Shown here: positions 1-7,982 of the stretch, one piece after another | Numbering within the stretch: position 1 is the stretch's first letter | How the letters are laid out: each line of letters starts with the position of its first letter | Source of the DNA: Stackebrandtia albiflava | GTDB taxonomy: Bacteria > Actinomycetota > Actinomycetes > Mycobacteriales > Micromonosporaceae | Direction of reading: 5' to 3' | Assembly: GCF_007994225.1 (NCBI RefSeq) | Contig: NZ_VLLL01000007.1 | Location: forward strand, 124,001 to 188,000 | DNA: 64,000 nt | The notes under the pieces: generated by a model | The model's database searches: none | Told to the model about the DNA's origin: nothing | The model's input: only the letters and a program-made list of their open reading frames with translations | Translations under genes and position numbers: made by a program

Positions 1-313
1 TGAGGGCGTCGAGCAGGACGAACGCGAGCGCCATCACGATGAGGCCGATGAGGCCGTAGACGAAGCTGTAGGCGAGGCCCTGGACGAGGTCGCCCTCCGA
101 CGCCCAGATGGCGGCGGTGACGATGACCCCGACGGCGAGCAGGTTGCTGGCCAGCAGGATCGCGGCGTTGCGGTTGCGCTCGGTCCAGATCTGCCGGCGC
201 AGGTTGCCGGGCGTGACGATGTCGACGGTGACGAAACCGAGCGCCATCAGGACGATGCCGACGCCGCAGTAGGCGAGTACGGCGAGTGATTCGGTGGCGA
301 GGTCGAGAAGCAT
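1..313 (-). CDS. DUF350 family membrane protein (3' part outside window)
   Basis: Reading from the ATG at 313 toward position 1 gives an uninterrupted frame of about 104 codons that runs off the window, so the C-terminus is missing. The visible part has three or four hydrophobic stretches and the basic loop after a VDIVTPG-type segment that is typical of DUF350 proteins. Function of the family is not established. It is the last visible gene of a minus-strand cluster (DUF4178, DUF2617, DUF4247, DUF350); in other actinomycetes these families commonly travel together, often next to a polyamine aminopropyltransferase, which would be expected just beyond position 1. That expectation is an inference. 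Confidence 0.75.
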   Translation of the reverse strand, partial: MLLDLATESLAVLAYCGVGIVLMALGFVTVDIVTPGNLRRQIWTERNRNAAILLASNLLAVGVIVTAAIWASEGDLVQGLAYSFVYGLIGLIVMALAFVLLDAL

Positions 314-342
314 TGAAGGCACTTTCCTAAGTGTGTTCGGGT

Positions 343-786
343 TTACTTGCCGCCGGATCCCCAGCCGCCGCTGCTCGACGACGGCCTGGTGGCCGTCCAT
401 CCGAACACGGAGACGTAGGTGGAGTGGCGTCGGTAGCCGGTGTCGTAGTCGTCGAGCAGGATGACGGATCCGGCGGCGGCGGCGCTGATGGCGACGATGT
501 CGTCGGAGTACTGGAGGAAGACGGTGCCGTCGTCGGCGGTCCGGCGGTCGATCGGCGAGGTGTCAGCGGCGATGCTGGACGCGACGACTCCGGGCGAGTC
601 GCCGGATTCGCAGCGGACGCTGTCGACGTCGTCGGGGTTGTAGTCGCAGTCGTACCGGTCGCCGATGAAGGCACGTGGGCTGGAGGAGGAGTTGGCGATC
701 GCGATGACGGCGATGAGAAGGCCGACGCCCGCGATCACGGCGAAGACTATCCAGCCGGTCTTCTTGTTGTCATCGGATGTCTTCAT
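343..786 (-). CDS. DUF4247 family membrane-anchored protein
   Basis: 147 residues starting at the ATG at 786 (MKTSDDNKK). A short basic N-terminus is followed by one transmembrane helix (about residues 10-32) and an extracytoplasmic domain containing a DYDTGYRRH-type segment and a Ser/Gly-rich tail (SSSSGGWGSGG). This resembles DUF4247. The start overlaps the end of the DUF2617 gene by 17 nt, so translation is probably coupled. A longer frame exists upstream to 939, but that extension is proline-rich, out of place, and overlaps the DUF2617 coding region. Role unknown; cluster association with DUF350 and DUF4178 is the only functional clue. Confidence 0.75.
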   Translation of the reverse strand: MKTSDDNKKTGWIVFAVIAGVGLLIAVIAIANSSSSPRAFIGDRYDCDYNPDDVDSVRCESGDSPGVVASSIAADTSPIDRRTADDGTVFLQYSDDIVAISAAAAGSVILLDDYDTGYRRHSTYVSVFGWTATRPSSSSGGWGSGGK

Positions 787-1348
787 GTGTGTTTCCCGTG
801 AGTTCGTGGTGGATTTCGTGGGGGAGAGTAGTGGGATCGGGCAAACCGGGGCCGGTGACGACGGTGCGGGTGTGGACCCAGTCGCCGGTCTCGGGGTAGG
901 CGTGGACGGTGGCCCAGCCGGGCCGGGCGGGGTGGGCACTCAGGCACGTCATCGCGTCGGGGTGTCCGGGGAAGCGGCCCAGCAGCGTGTGCGGCCGGCC
1001 TTCGGCGTGGCGGCGCAGGGCGGCGGCCAGGCGGTGGAACCGGGCGGGGTCGAGCTGGCGGTGGCGGTACCGGAACCGGACGTCCCAGTCGCCGAGGTCC
1101 TCGCGGTGCCGGACGGGGGGTGGATCGCCGGTGTCGGGCAGGCAGGCGAGGGTCTCGGCGTAACGGCCGCCGGGGGTGTGCAGTAGTGCCTGGTGGCTGG
1201 CGCCGAGCAGCCGCAGTGTGAGGCTGGCGCCGAGGCCGGGGTATTCGACGGTGAAGGCGTCGAGCACCGGCAGCGGCGGTGCCTCGGAGAGGAAGCGCAG
1301 GTCCGCGACGCTGGAGTCGGTGTAGGGGACGGCGAGTGGGACGATCAC
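770..1348 (-). CDS. DUF2617 family protein
   Basis: 192 residues from a GTG start at 1348 (VIVPLAVPYTD). The GTG overlaps the stop of the DUF4178 gene by 4 nt (GTGA), which decides the start over the much longer open frame. No signal peptide or membrane segment is visible; the sequence is a soluble protein rich in His/Arg in the middle (HREDLGDWDVRF). Matches the pattern of actinobacterial DUF2617, whose biochemical role is unknown. It is the second gene of the DUF4178-DUF2617-DUF4247-DUF350 operon. Confidence 0.75.
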   Translation of the reverse strand: MIVPLAVPYTDSSVADLRFLSEAPPLPVLDAFTVEYPGLGASLTLRLLGASHQALLHTPGGRYAETLACLPDTGDPPPVRHREDLGDWDVRFRYRHRQLDPARFHRLAAALRRHAEGRPHTLLGRFPGHPDAMTCLSAHPARPGWATVHAYPETGDWVHTRTVVTGPGLPDPTTLPHEIHHELTGNTHEDIR

Positions 1349-1974
1349 GGCGACTGCGGGTAGATGGTGATCTCTTCGCGGCGGATGACGAGTCCGATCG
1401 CGGCCTCGTGACGGCCGGTGCCGAAGTCCTCGTACGACAGGCGGGTGTCGTCGGAGGCGCGGTAGTCGTGGTAGCGGACGTCGCCGCGGGGTTGCAGGCC
1501 CGTGGTGGCCTCGCTGACGTAGTCGGCCCTGCCGGACTCCTCCAGGTGGAAGGTCTTGCCGTCGTACTGGAGTTCCCGGCCGCCGGGGGCGGGGGCGCCG
1601 GACACCTCGGTCCACAGGACGAGCTCCAGGTCGGGGTCCTCCTCGACGGAGAGCCAGCGTTTGACGCCGCCTCCGGTGTCGATGAGGTGTTCGCTCCAGT
1701 GGTAGCCGCCCTCCTTGAGGCGCAGGCTGCCCCGGACGGTCAGGGTCTCCCCGTGCGTGTCGAGGATGTCGCCCGCCTTCAACGCGCGGGGGTCGCCGCG
1801 CAGTACGTCGGTGTCGAAGTCGGCGAACGGGTCCTTGGGGGCGGCGGCCTGCCGGGCACGGCGGTCGGCCTCTCGCCGGTCACGGCGGATCTTGTACACC
1901 ACGAACGCCCCGACCGCCAGTGCGACGACGACGAGCGCGACGCACAGCAGACCGAGCAGGATGTCGGAGAACAT
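1345..1974 (-). CDS. DUF4178 domain membrane protein
   Basis: 209 residues from the ATG at 1974, preceded by a GAGGTG ribosome-binding site at good spacing; an earlier in-frame start at 2016 lacks one. One N-terminal transmembrane helix (about residues 4-27) is followed by a charged linker (RRDRREADRRARQ) and a beta-rich cytoplasmic domain with the KAGDILDTHGE and WSEHLIDTGGG segments characteristic of DUF4178. Probable first gene of the operon, since the region upstream is a divergent intergenic space. Function unknown. Confidence 0.75.
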   Translation of the reverse strand: MFSDILLGLLCVALVVVALAVGAFVVYKIRRDRREADRRARQAAAPKDPFADFDTDVLRGDPRALKAGDILDTHGETLTVRGSLRLKEGGYHWSEHLIDTGGGVKRWLSVEEDPDLELVLWTEVSGAPAPGGRELQYDGKTFHLEESGRADYVSEATTGLQPRGDVRYHDYRASDDTRLSYEDFGTGRHEAAIGLVIRREEITIYPQSP

Positions 1975-2419
1975 GTCGGGCGGCACCTCACAGATCAAGG
2001 GACTGCCAGCCACCATAACCGGCGGTAGCCACCCCCGTCATCGGCGGATCGGACGAGAGGGCACGTGGCGGGCGTTTTCGATCCACAATTCAGCCCATCA
2101 ATGTATTGAATCGCGACAATGCGTGTTCTTGCTAGCGTTCAATGGATCTGGCACCATGGTCTCGCCCCTTCAGGCATGTCCATATGTAGGGCGTGTCGTT
2201 TCGACGTGGACGCACCGGTCTCCGGTGGCATGCAACGGTGAGGTGAGACGAATGGCGGCGGAGCCGGCACGCGGCAGGAGGCCGTCGTGGTGCGCGGTAC
2301 GCCTCTACGCGGTCGATCGCCCGTTCCGGCGCGCGGCGACGCCCGTGCGACCTCCCCACCGGCCCCTTCACCACCGTACGTGACCCGGTGTGCGTTGTTC
2401 CTCCCCCAGGAGACTCCCC
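1975..2419. other. divergent intergenic region
   Basis: About 445 bases between the minus-strand DUF4178 gene and the plus-strand binding protein. It contains a comparatively AT-rich core near 2085-2150 with a small inverted repeat TCAAT-GT-ATTGA at 2098-2109, likely promoter or operator material. Frames in it show no convincing coding character. Nothing else is recognised. Confidence 0.4.
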
Positions 2420-3208
2420 TTGATCGCACGAGCAAGACGATTCACCCGGCCGCTGGCCGTGGCCTTGGCGGCATTGACCGTGGCCGGGGGTGCGGTCGCC
2501 TGTACGAGTCAGGACACCCTCGCCGTCTGCACCTCCATACCCTATGAACCCTTCGAGTACAAGGACTCCTGGCAGGACAACAAGGTCGTCGGCTTCGACG
2601 TCGACCTGATGAACCTCGTCGCCGACGAACTCGGCCAGGAACTCCAGATCGTCGACATGGGTTTCGGACCGATCACCTCGGGCCAGGCCCTGGACGCCGG
2701 TGAGTGCGACGTCGCGGCGGCGGCGCTGACCATCACCCAGGAACGTTCCAAGGTCATGGACTTCTCCCAGCCGTACTACAACGCCGACCAGGGCCTGGCC
2801 GCCGTGCCGGGCACCGGTGTCTCCGGACTGGGCGACATGGACGGGAAGCTGCTGGGCGTACAGACCGAGACGACGGGTGAGGCGTACGCCCTGGAGAAGC
2901 AGGGCGAGTACGGCTACGAGATCAAGCCGTACTCCGACCTCGGTGAACTGCAGGAGGCCCTGGTGTTCGGGGTCATCGACGGCGCGATCGGCGATATTCC
3001 ACTATGGAACTCTGAGGCGGCCAGGAACCCCGACCGCCTCGGCGTCGTGGACCGCTTCGACACCGGTGAGCAGTACGGGTTCGCCGTCGCCAAGGGCAAC
3101 GACGACCTGATGGGCACCATCAACGACGTGCTGACCGAGGCGAAGGAGAGCGGCGAGTTCGCCGCCATCTACGAACGATGGATCAACGAACCGTGGCCCG
3201 GGAACTGA
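2420..3208 (+). CDS. ABC transporter substrate-binding protein, polar amino acid type (orphan)
   Basis: 262 residues from a TTG start at 2420, chosen because AGGAG at 2408-2412 sits 7 nt upstream. N-terminal basic region and hydrophobic segment end in a lipobox-like VAC, so it is a probable lipoprotein. The mature part is a family 3 solute-binding fold: IPYEPFEYKD near the N-terminus, GFDVDLMNLVADELG, DVAAAALTITQERSKVMDFSQPYY, and a late QYGFAVAKGNDDL segment. These are the hallmarks of His/Arg/Gln-type binding proteins. No permease or ATPase gene is adjacent, so the partner transporter must be elsewhere, or this is a sensor-type lone binding protein. Confidence 0.85.
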   Translation: MIARARRFTRPLAVALAALTVAGGAVACTSQDTLAVCTSIPYEPFEYKDSWQDNKVVGFDVDLMNLVADELGQELQIVDMGFGPITSGQALDAGECDVAAAALTITQERSKVMDFSQPYYNADQGLAAVPGTGVSGLGDMDGKLLGVQTETTGEAYALEKQGEYGYEIKPYSDLGELQEALVFGVIDGAIGDIPLWNSEAARNPDRLGVVDRFDTGEQYGFAVAKGNDDLMGTINDVLTEAKESGEFAAIYERWINEPWPGN

Positions 3209-3223
3209 CCGGCACGACGTGAC

Positions 3224-3258
3224 GACGCGGCCTCCGTCCACCGGGCGGGGGCCGCGTC
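3224..3258. terminator. bidirectional stem-loop terminator
   Basis: Perfect 9-bp inverted repeat GACGCGGCC / GGCCGCGTC separated by 17 nt, between the stop of the plus-strand binding protein and the stop of the convergent coiled-coil gene. No strong T-run follows, as is usual in high-GC actinomycetes. Confidence 0.6.
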
Positions 3259-3517
3259 AGTGTTCCGGCGGCGACTCCCCGATCCGGGACTCCAACCGGG
3301 ACAGCTTGTCGTCGACGGCCTCCAGCGCCTCGTCCATCCGCCGGCAGAACGCCGCGTACAACTCCTTGTGCTGCAGGCGTTGCCGCTGCACCTTGCGCCG
3401 GAGCCTGCGAAGCCGTTCCAGGGACTCGGGTGTCGCGGGGAGTTCCAGCCGCTCGAATCTGTCGATGTCCGCCGCGAGGCGACGGGACAACTCGGCGAGG
3501 TCGGCCGGTGGTTCCAT
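3257..3517 (-). CDS. small coiled-coil protein, function unknown
   Basis: 86 residues. Almost entirely charged amphipathic helix with Leu/Arg heptad pattern (LERLRRLRRKVQRQRLQHK, about residues 33-51) and a second helix ending DDKLSRLESRIGE, so a coiled coil is likely. No signal peptide. Strong third-position GC supports coding. It converges on the binding-protein gene and shares its terminator. Not recognised as a named family. Confidence 0.6.
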   Translation of the reverse strand: MEPPADLAELSRRLAADIDRFERLELPATPESLERLRRLRRKVQRQRLQHKELYAAFCRRMDEALEAVDDKLSRLESRIGESPPEH

Positions 3518-3715
3518 GCCGGTCAGCGTACCGGTTCACGCCGCCCGGAGTCGGGTATCGGCCCGGAAACGCCGAGTGCGGCCGCGTGGATCGTCGCGGC
3601 CGCACCATGAACCGGATCCGGTTCCTCCTTGGCAGGATGCCTCCAGTGTGCCCGGCGGGTACGACAATCCCCGGCAGCCCGGGATCGGGGCGTGGCGTAC
3701 CCGCCGGAACCCGCC

Positions 3716-5248
3716 TCAGGCGAGCCAGACCGTGGCGGTGGCGGGCAGCATGCCGTCGACCACGGGAGCCGAGGACACCAGCACCTCACCGGACACCTCG
3801 ACCGGCGTGGCACCGAAGTTCACGACGCACCGCAACGCGCCGTTGTCGAACGCGAGGACGTCGGCGGTGGCCTCCCGCTCCGGCAGCCAGGTGAGGCCCC
3901 GGGGGGTGCGTTCCCGCCGGACCCGCAACGCGGCCCGGTACATCTCCAGGGTCGAACCCGGCACACCGTCCTGCGCCTGGACACTCAGCGTGCCCCAGTC
4001 GGCCGGCTGCGGAAGCCAACCGGGCGCGGAACCGAACCCGAACGACGGCCCGGTGGCCTCCCACGGCAGGGGGACCCGGCAGCCGTCGCGTCCACGGTCG
4101 GTGTGGCCGCTGCGGTGCCAGGTGGGGTCCTGCAGCAGCTCCTCGGGAAGGTCCAGGACCTCCGGCAGCCCCAGTTCCTCACCCTGGTAGACGTAGGCCG
4201 ATCCGGGCAGCGCCAACATCGCGAGGCTCGCGGCCCGGGCACGGGCCAGACCGGTCTCCCCGTCGCCGTACCGCGTCACGTGCCGGTGACGGTCGTGATT
4301 GGACAGTACCCAGGTGGGAGGGGACCCGACCGAGGCGGCGGTCGCGATCTCGGCGTCGATCACCTTGCGGTAGTCACCGGCGTCGAAGTCGGCCAGCAGC
4401 AGGTCGAAGTTGAACGCCTGGTGCAGCTCGTCGGGCCGCACGTACCGGACCCGGCGTTCGGGGCTCTCCACCCACGCCTCGGCGACCGCCATCCGGTCAC
4501 CCGGGTAGGAGTCCAGGATCCGGCGCCACTCCCGGTACACGTCGTGGACCTGGTCGACGTCGAAGTACGGCGAGCGGGTGGTGCCCAGCATCTCGATGTC
4601 CAGGCTCTCCCCGACACTGGGCAGGCCGGGTTCCTTGATGAGTCCGTGGGCGACGTCGACCCGGAAGCCGTCGACTCCCCGGTCGAGCCAGAACGTGAGG
4701 ACGTCGTGGAACTCCGACCGCACCTCGGGGTGGTCCCAGTTGAAGTCCGGTTGACTGGAGTCGAACAGGTGCAGGTACCACTGGCCGTCCTCGGTGCGGG
4801 TCCACGCGGGACCGCCGAACACCGACCGCCAGTCGTTAGGCGGGTTGCCGTCCACGTCGTCCCGGAAGTGGTAGCGCTCGCGCTCGGGCGAGCCCGGTCC
4901 GGCGGCCAGGGCGGCGCGGAACCAGGCGTGCTCGCTGGAGGAGTGGTTCGGGACGATGTCCACGATCACCTTGATGCCCGCCTCGTGGGCGGCGGCGACC
5001 ACCGCGTCGAAGCTCGCCAGGTCGCCGAACAGCGGATCGACGTCGCGGAAGTCGGCGACGTCGTAACCGCCGTCGCGCTGCGGCGAGGTGTAGAACGGCG
5101 ACATCCAGATCGCGTCCACGCCCAGCGCCGCCAGGTAGGGGATGCGACTCCGGATGCCGGCCATGTCCCCCATCCCGTCGCCGTCGCCGTCGGCGAAGCT
5201 GCGCGGATAGACCTGGTAGATGACGGCGTCCTGCCACCATTTCGGCAT
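3716..5248 (-). CDS. GH13 alpha-glucosidase / oligo-1,6-glucosidase
   Basis: 510 residues from the ATG at 5248, preceded by AAAGGAAA; the longer open frame upstream lacks family similarity. Cytoplasmic GH13 enzyme hydrolysing alpha-glucosidic bonds of maltose or isomaltose-type oligosaccharides. Visible signatures: WWQDAVIYQVYPRSF at the N-terminus, conserved region DIVPNHSS (about 97-104), nucleophile Asp198 in GFRVDVAHG, general acid Glu257 in VAEAW, transition-state Asp319 in LSNHDR. Length is normal for the family. It lies behind the LacI-type regulator and opposite malEFG, so it most likely processes the imported sugar. Exact linkage specificity cannot be read with certainty. Confidence 0.9.
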   Translation of the reverse strand: MPKWWQDAVIYQVYPRSFADGDGDGMGDMAGIRSRIPYLAALGVDAIWMSPFYTSPQRDGGYDVADFRDVDPLFGDLASFDAVVAAAHEAGIKVIVDIVPNHSSSEHAWFRAALAAGPGSPERERYHFRDDVDGNPPNDWRSVFGGPAWTRTEDGQWYLHLFDSSQPDFNWDHPEVRSEFHDVLTFWLDRGVDGFRVDVAHGLIKEPGLPSVGESLDIEMLGTTRSPYFDVDQVHDVYREWRRILDSYPGDRMAVAEAWVESPERRVRYVRPDELHQAFNFDLLLADFDAGDYRKVIDAEIATAASVGSPPTWVLSNHDRHRHVTRYGDGETGLARARAASLAMLALPGSAYVYQGEELGLPEVLDLPEELLQDPTWHRSGHTDRGRDGCRVPLPWEATGPSFGFGSAPGWLPQPADWGTLSVQAQDGVPGSTLEMYRAALRVRRERTPRGLTWLPEREATADVLAFDNGALRCVVNFGATPVEVSGEVLVSSAPVVDGMLPATATVWLA

Positions 5249-5455
5249 GTCGTTTCCTTTCGGGTCGGGGGTGCGGGACGCCTGGTCACCCAGCGCGTCC
5301 CGGACACTTCGGTGCTCGCCGCGCAGCCCGGGCTCCGCGGCGTGTTCGGGTGGACGCGTCACCGGGCGGCGCCGGTCCTCCGGGGCTCGGCGCAGGGACG
5401 CGGACCGCCCGCCGGCTCCGCCGTCCACCCGGTCGCATACCCGCGTCCCCGCCGG

Positions 5456-6451
5456 TCAACCGGCGCAGGGCGCGGTGGAACCGCGCACCACCAGTTCCGG
5501 CCGGAACAGGTACTCGGAGGTCGGCGCCGGCTGGCCGCCGATCTCGTCGAGCAGCGCCCGGACCGCCGCCGTGGCCATCGCCCGGACCGGTTGCCGCAGC
5601 GTCGTCAACGGCGGGTCGGTGTAGGCGATCAGCGGCGAGTCGTCGTAGCCGACGACCGAGACGTCCTTGGGGACCGACAGCCCACGGGAACGGGCCGCCT
5701 GCACGGCGCCCAGCGCCATCAGGTCGGAGCCGCACAGCACCGCCGTCGCCCCGGCGTCGAACAGCCGCCCGGCCGCGGCGGCACCGCCCTCCACACCGAA
5801 CAGCGTCAGCTCCACCATGGGATCGCCGACGTCGGCCATGGCCGCGGTGTACCCGGCGAGCTTGCGGCGCACCGGGATGAAGCGTTCCGGGCCGGATATC
5901 AGGCCGATGCGCCGGTGTCCGAGTGCGGCGAGGTGTTCGACGGCGAGGGTCGCGGCGGTGGTGTCGTCGCAGGAGAAGCAGGGCGCGGGGAGCCCGTCGA
6001 CGTAGCCGGTGACGAAGACCAGGGGCAGACCCGAGTCGACGAGGTCGTGGTAGCGCTTGGGGTCGGCGGCGGTGTCGGCGTGGAGGCCGGAGACGAACAC
6101 GATCCCCGACACGTGGCGTTCCCGCAGCATGTCGACGTACTCGTCCTCGGTGACGCCACCGGGGTTCTGGGTGCACAGCACGGGGGTGTATCCCGCCGCG
6201 GCGAGCTCGGTGCTGATCACCTGCGCGAACAACGGGAAGATCGGGTTCTCCAGTTCGGGTACGACCAGGCCGACGAGTCCGGCGCTGTGCTGGCGCAGCA
6301 GTGCGGGCCGTTCGTATCCCAGCACGTCCAACGCCGTCAGCACCGCCTGCTTCGTGGCGGCACCGACACCGGGCTTGTCGTTGAGCACCCGGGAGACGGT
6401 CGCCTCGCTGACACCGGCCTGCCTGGCGATGTCGGATAGTCGTGGACGCAT
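5456..6451 (-). CDS. LacI-family transcriptional regulator of the maltodextrin locus
   Basis: 331 residues from the ATG at 6451 (MRPRLSDIARQAGVSEATVSRVLN); an alternative ATG at 6469 would add six residues. N-terminal helix-turn-helix and hinge are typical of LacI/GalR proteins, with DIARQAGVSEATVSRVLN as recognition region, followed by a periplasmic-binding-protein-like effector domain (GLVVPELENPIFPLFAQ; VVGYDDSPLIAYTDPPLTTLRQP). Divergently oriented from malE and upstream of the alpha-glucosidase, so it probably represses both units and is relieved by a maltose-type ligand. An operator candidate lies at 6492-6507. Confidence 0.9.
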   Translation of the reverse strand: MRPRLSDIARQAGVSEATVSRVLNDKPGVGAATKQAVLTALDVLGYERPALLRQHSAGLVGLVVPELENPIFPLFAQVISTELAAAGYTPVLCTQNPGGVTEDEYVDMLRERHVSGIVFVSGLHADTAADPKRYHDLVDSGLPLVFVTGYVDGLPAPCFSCDDTTAATLAVEHLAALGHRRIGLISGPERFIPVRRKLAGYTAAMADVGDPMVELTLFGVEGGAAAAGRLFDAGATAVLCGSDLMALGAVQAARSRGLSVPKDVSVVGYDDSPLIAYTDPPLTTLRQPVRAMATAAVRALLDEIGGQPAPTSEYLFRPELVVRGSTAPCAG

Positions 6452-6491
6452 GGGGTGACTGTAACCCATGCGAAAAGAGGACACAATATCG

Positions 6492-6507
6492 TTGCAAGGA
6501 CTTCCAA
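6492..6507. promoter_or_regulatory. candidate LacI-family operator
   Basis: TTGCAAGGACTTCCAA is an imperfect 16-bp inverted repeat (12 of 16 positions symmetric) in the intergenic space between the LacI gene and malE. Its form resembles the TTGCAAGCGCTTGCAA type bound by LacI-family proteins. The TTGCAA half may also act as a -35 element for malE. Binding is inferred. Confidence 0.5.
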
Positions 6508-6646
6508 TCCCTGAAATCTCTTGCTAATCTGCGGCCCATGGAACCCGACACGTGGTTTCGCTCACCCCGGCCCGCCCCCGGTTCCCCCGGCCGGCACCCC
6601 CACCGGGCCAGGCCGGCCGGCCGGCACCACCCCTAGGAGAAGACCC

Positions 6647-7891
6647 ATGCGTACCAAGACCGCGACCCTCGCGGTTGGCGCCGCCCTCACCATGGCGCTG
6701 GCCGCCTGCGGTGGCGACGCGGAACCGCAGACCACCGACGAGTCCGGCATCGACTTCCAAGGAACCCTGGTCATCTGGACCGACGAGGAACGGGCCGAGT
6801 CCCTCAAGCCCGTCGTCCAGGAGTTCGCCGACGCCAACGGCATCGAGATCGAGGTCCAGGGAATCGCCGAGAACCTCCAGGACCAGTTCGTCACCGCGTC
6901 CGAACAGGGCGAGGGCCCCGACATCCTGGTGCAGGCACACGACTGGATCGGCAACCTGGTGCAGAACGGCGCCATCGAACCGATCCCGTTGACCGAGGAA
7001 CAACAGGCCGCGATGAACCCCGACGCCCTGCGCGCGGTCACCTACGACGGCCAGATCTACGGCACCCCCTACGCCATGGAGAACCTGGCGCTGATCCGCA
7101 ACACCGACCTCGCCCCCGAGGCACCCGCCACCATCGAGGAGATGGTCGCCACCGGCAACGAACTCAAGGACGCCGGTGACGTCGAGGACGTGCTGTCCAT
7201 CGAGGTCGGCAAGGACGGCAACCCGTACAACGCCTACCCCTTCTACGCCTCCGCCGGCGGATACCTGTTCGGGCAGGACGCCGAGGGCAACTACGACCCG
7301 GCCGACCTCGGCCTGGCCAAGCCCGAGGCCGTCGACGCCTTCGAGAAACTCGCCTGGCTCGGCGAGGAGGGCGCCATGAAGACCACCATGGGGCCCGAGC
7401 ACGCCATCCCGATGTTCGCCGAGGGCAAGACCGCCTTCCTGGTCACCGGACCGTGGGCGATGAACCAGATCCGCGAAGCCGGGATCTCCTACGACATCAC
7501 CCCCATCCCCTCCTTCGAGGGCGGCGACCCCGCCACGCCGTTCATCGGCACCCAGACCTTCTTCGTCGCCAGCAAGGGCGAGAACAAGGCGTTCGCCCAG
7601 GAGTTCGTCGCCGACTTCATCACCGGCGCCGACCTGGCCACCAAGCTCTACGAGTCCGACCCCCGTCCCCCGGTGAACATCGAGGCGGCCAGCGCCGCCG
7701 CCGAGAGCGACCCCGACATGGCGAAGTTCCTCGCCGCCGGTGAGGGCGGCTACATCCTGCCCGCCATCCCCGAGATGCAGGCGGTGTGGGAGCCGTTCGG
7801 TCGTGCGCACGCGGCCGTGATCTCCGGCGACGACGTCGAGGCCGCGGTCAAGGGCGCCGCCGACGCCATCCAGGAAGCCATCGGCGCGTGA
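6647..7891 (+). CDS. malE: maltose/maltodextrin ABC transporter binding protein
   Basis: 414 residues from the ATG at 6647, with CTAGGAGA as ribosome-binding site. Lipoprotein signal ending in LAAC-GG near residue 20. Family 1 solute-binding protein: GTLVIWTDEERAESLKPVV, GPDILVQAHDWIGNLVQNG, GTPYAMENLALIRNT and TGPWAMNQIREAG are all MalE-type segments. Captures maltose or longer malto-oligosaccharides outside the membrane and hands them to MalFG. First gene of malEFG; a very stable stem-loop follows it. The ATPase (MsiK-type) is not encoded here, as is usual in actinomycetes that share one ATPase among sugar importers. Confidence 0.9.
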   Translation: MRTKTATLAVGAALTMALAACGGDAEPQTTDESGIDFQGTLVIWTDEERAESLKPVVQEFADANGIEIEVQGIAENLQDQFVTASEQGEGPDILVQAHDWIGNLVQNGAIEPIPLTEEQQAAMNPDALRAVTYDGQIYGTPYAMENLALIRNTDLAPEAPATIEEMVATGNELKDAGDVEDVLSIEVGKDGNPYNAYPFYASAGGYLFGQDAEGNYDPADLGLAKPEAVDAFEKLAWLGEEGAMKTTMGPEHAIPMFAEGKTAFLVTGPWAMNQIREAGISYDITPIPSFEGGDPATPFIGTQTFFVASKGENKAFAQEFVADFITGADLATKLYESDPRPPVNIEAASAAAESDPDMAKFLAAGEGGYILPAIPEMQAVWEPFGRAHAAVISGDDVEAAVKGAADAIQEAIGA

Positions 7892-7897
7892 ACCGTG

Positions 7898-7937
7898 CCG
7901 GGGCGCCGCACCGGTCTCATCCGGTGCGGCGCCCCGG
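7898..7937 (+). terminator. strong malE-malF intercistronic stem-loop
   Basis: Perfect 17-bp inverted repeat with a 6-nt loop (TCTCAT) starting 6 nt after the malE stop. Position inside an otherwise continuous operon suggests partial termination or 3' end protection of malE mRNA, so that binding protein exceeds permease. Confidence 0.75.
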
Positions 7938-7982
7938 CGCCGGTTCCGGCCCGTGCCCGATGCCGCGACCGTGAGGAGCCCC

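Noticed and set aside
3629-6439. 936-residue plus-strand open frame
   Set aside because: It is antisense to the alpha-glucosidase and LacI genes, which have full domain and active-site matches; the frame is a high-GC shadow.
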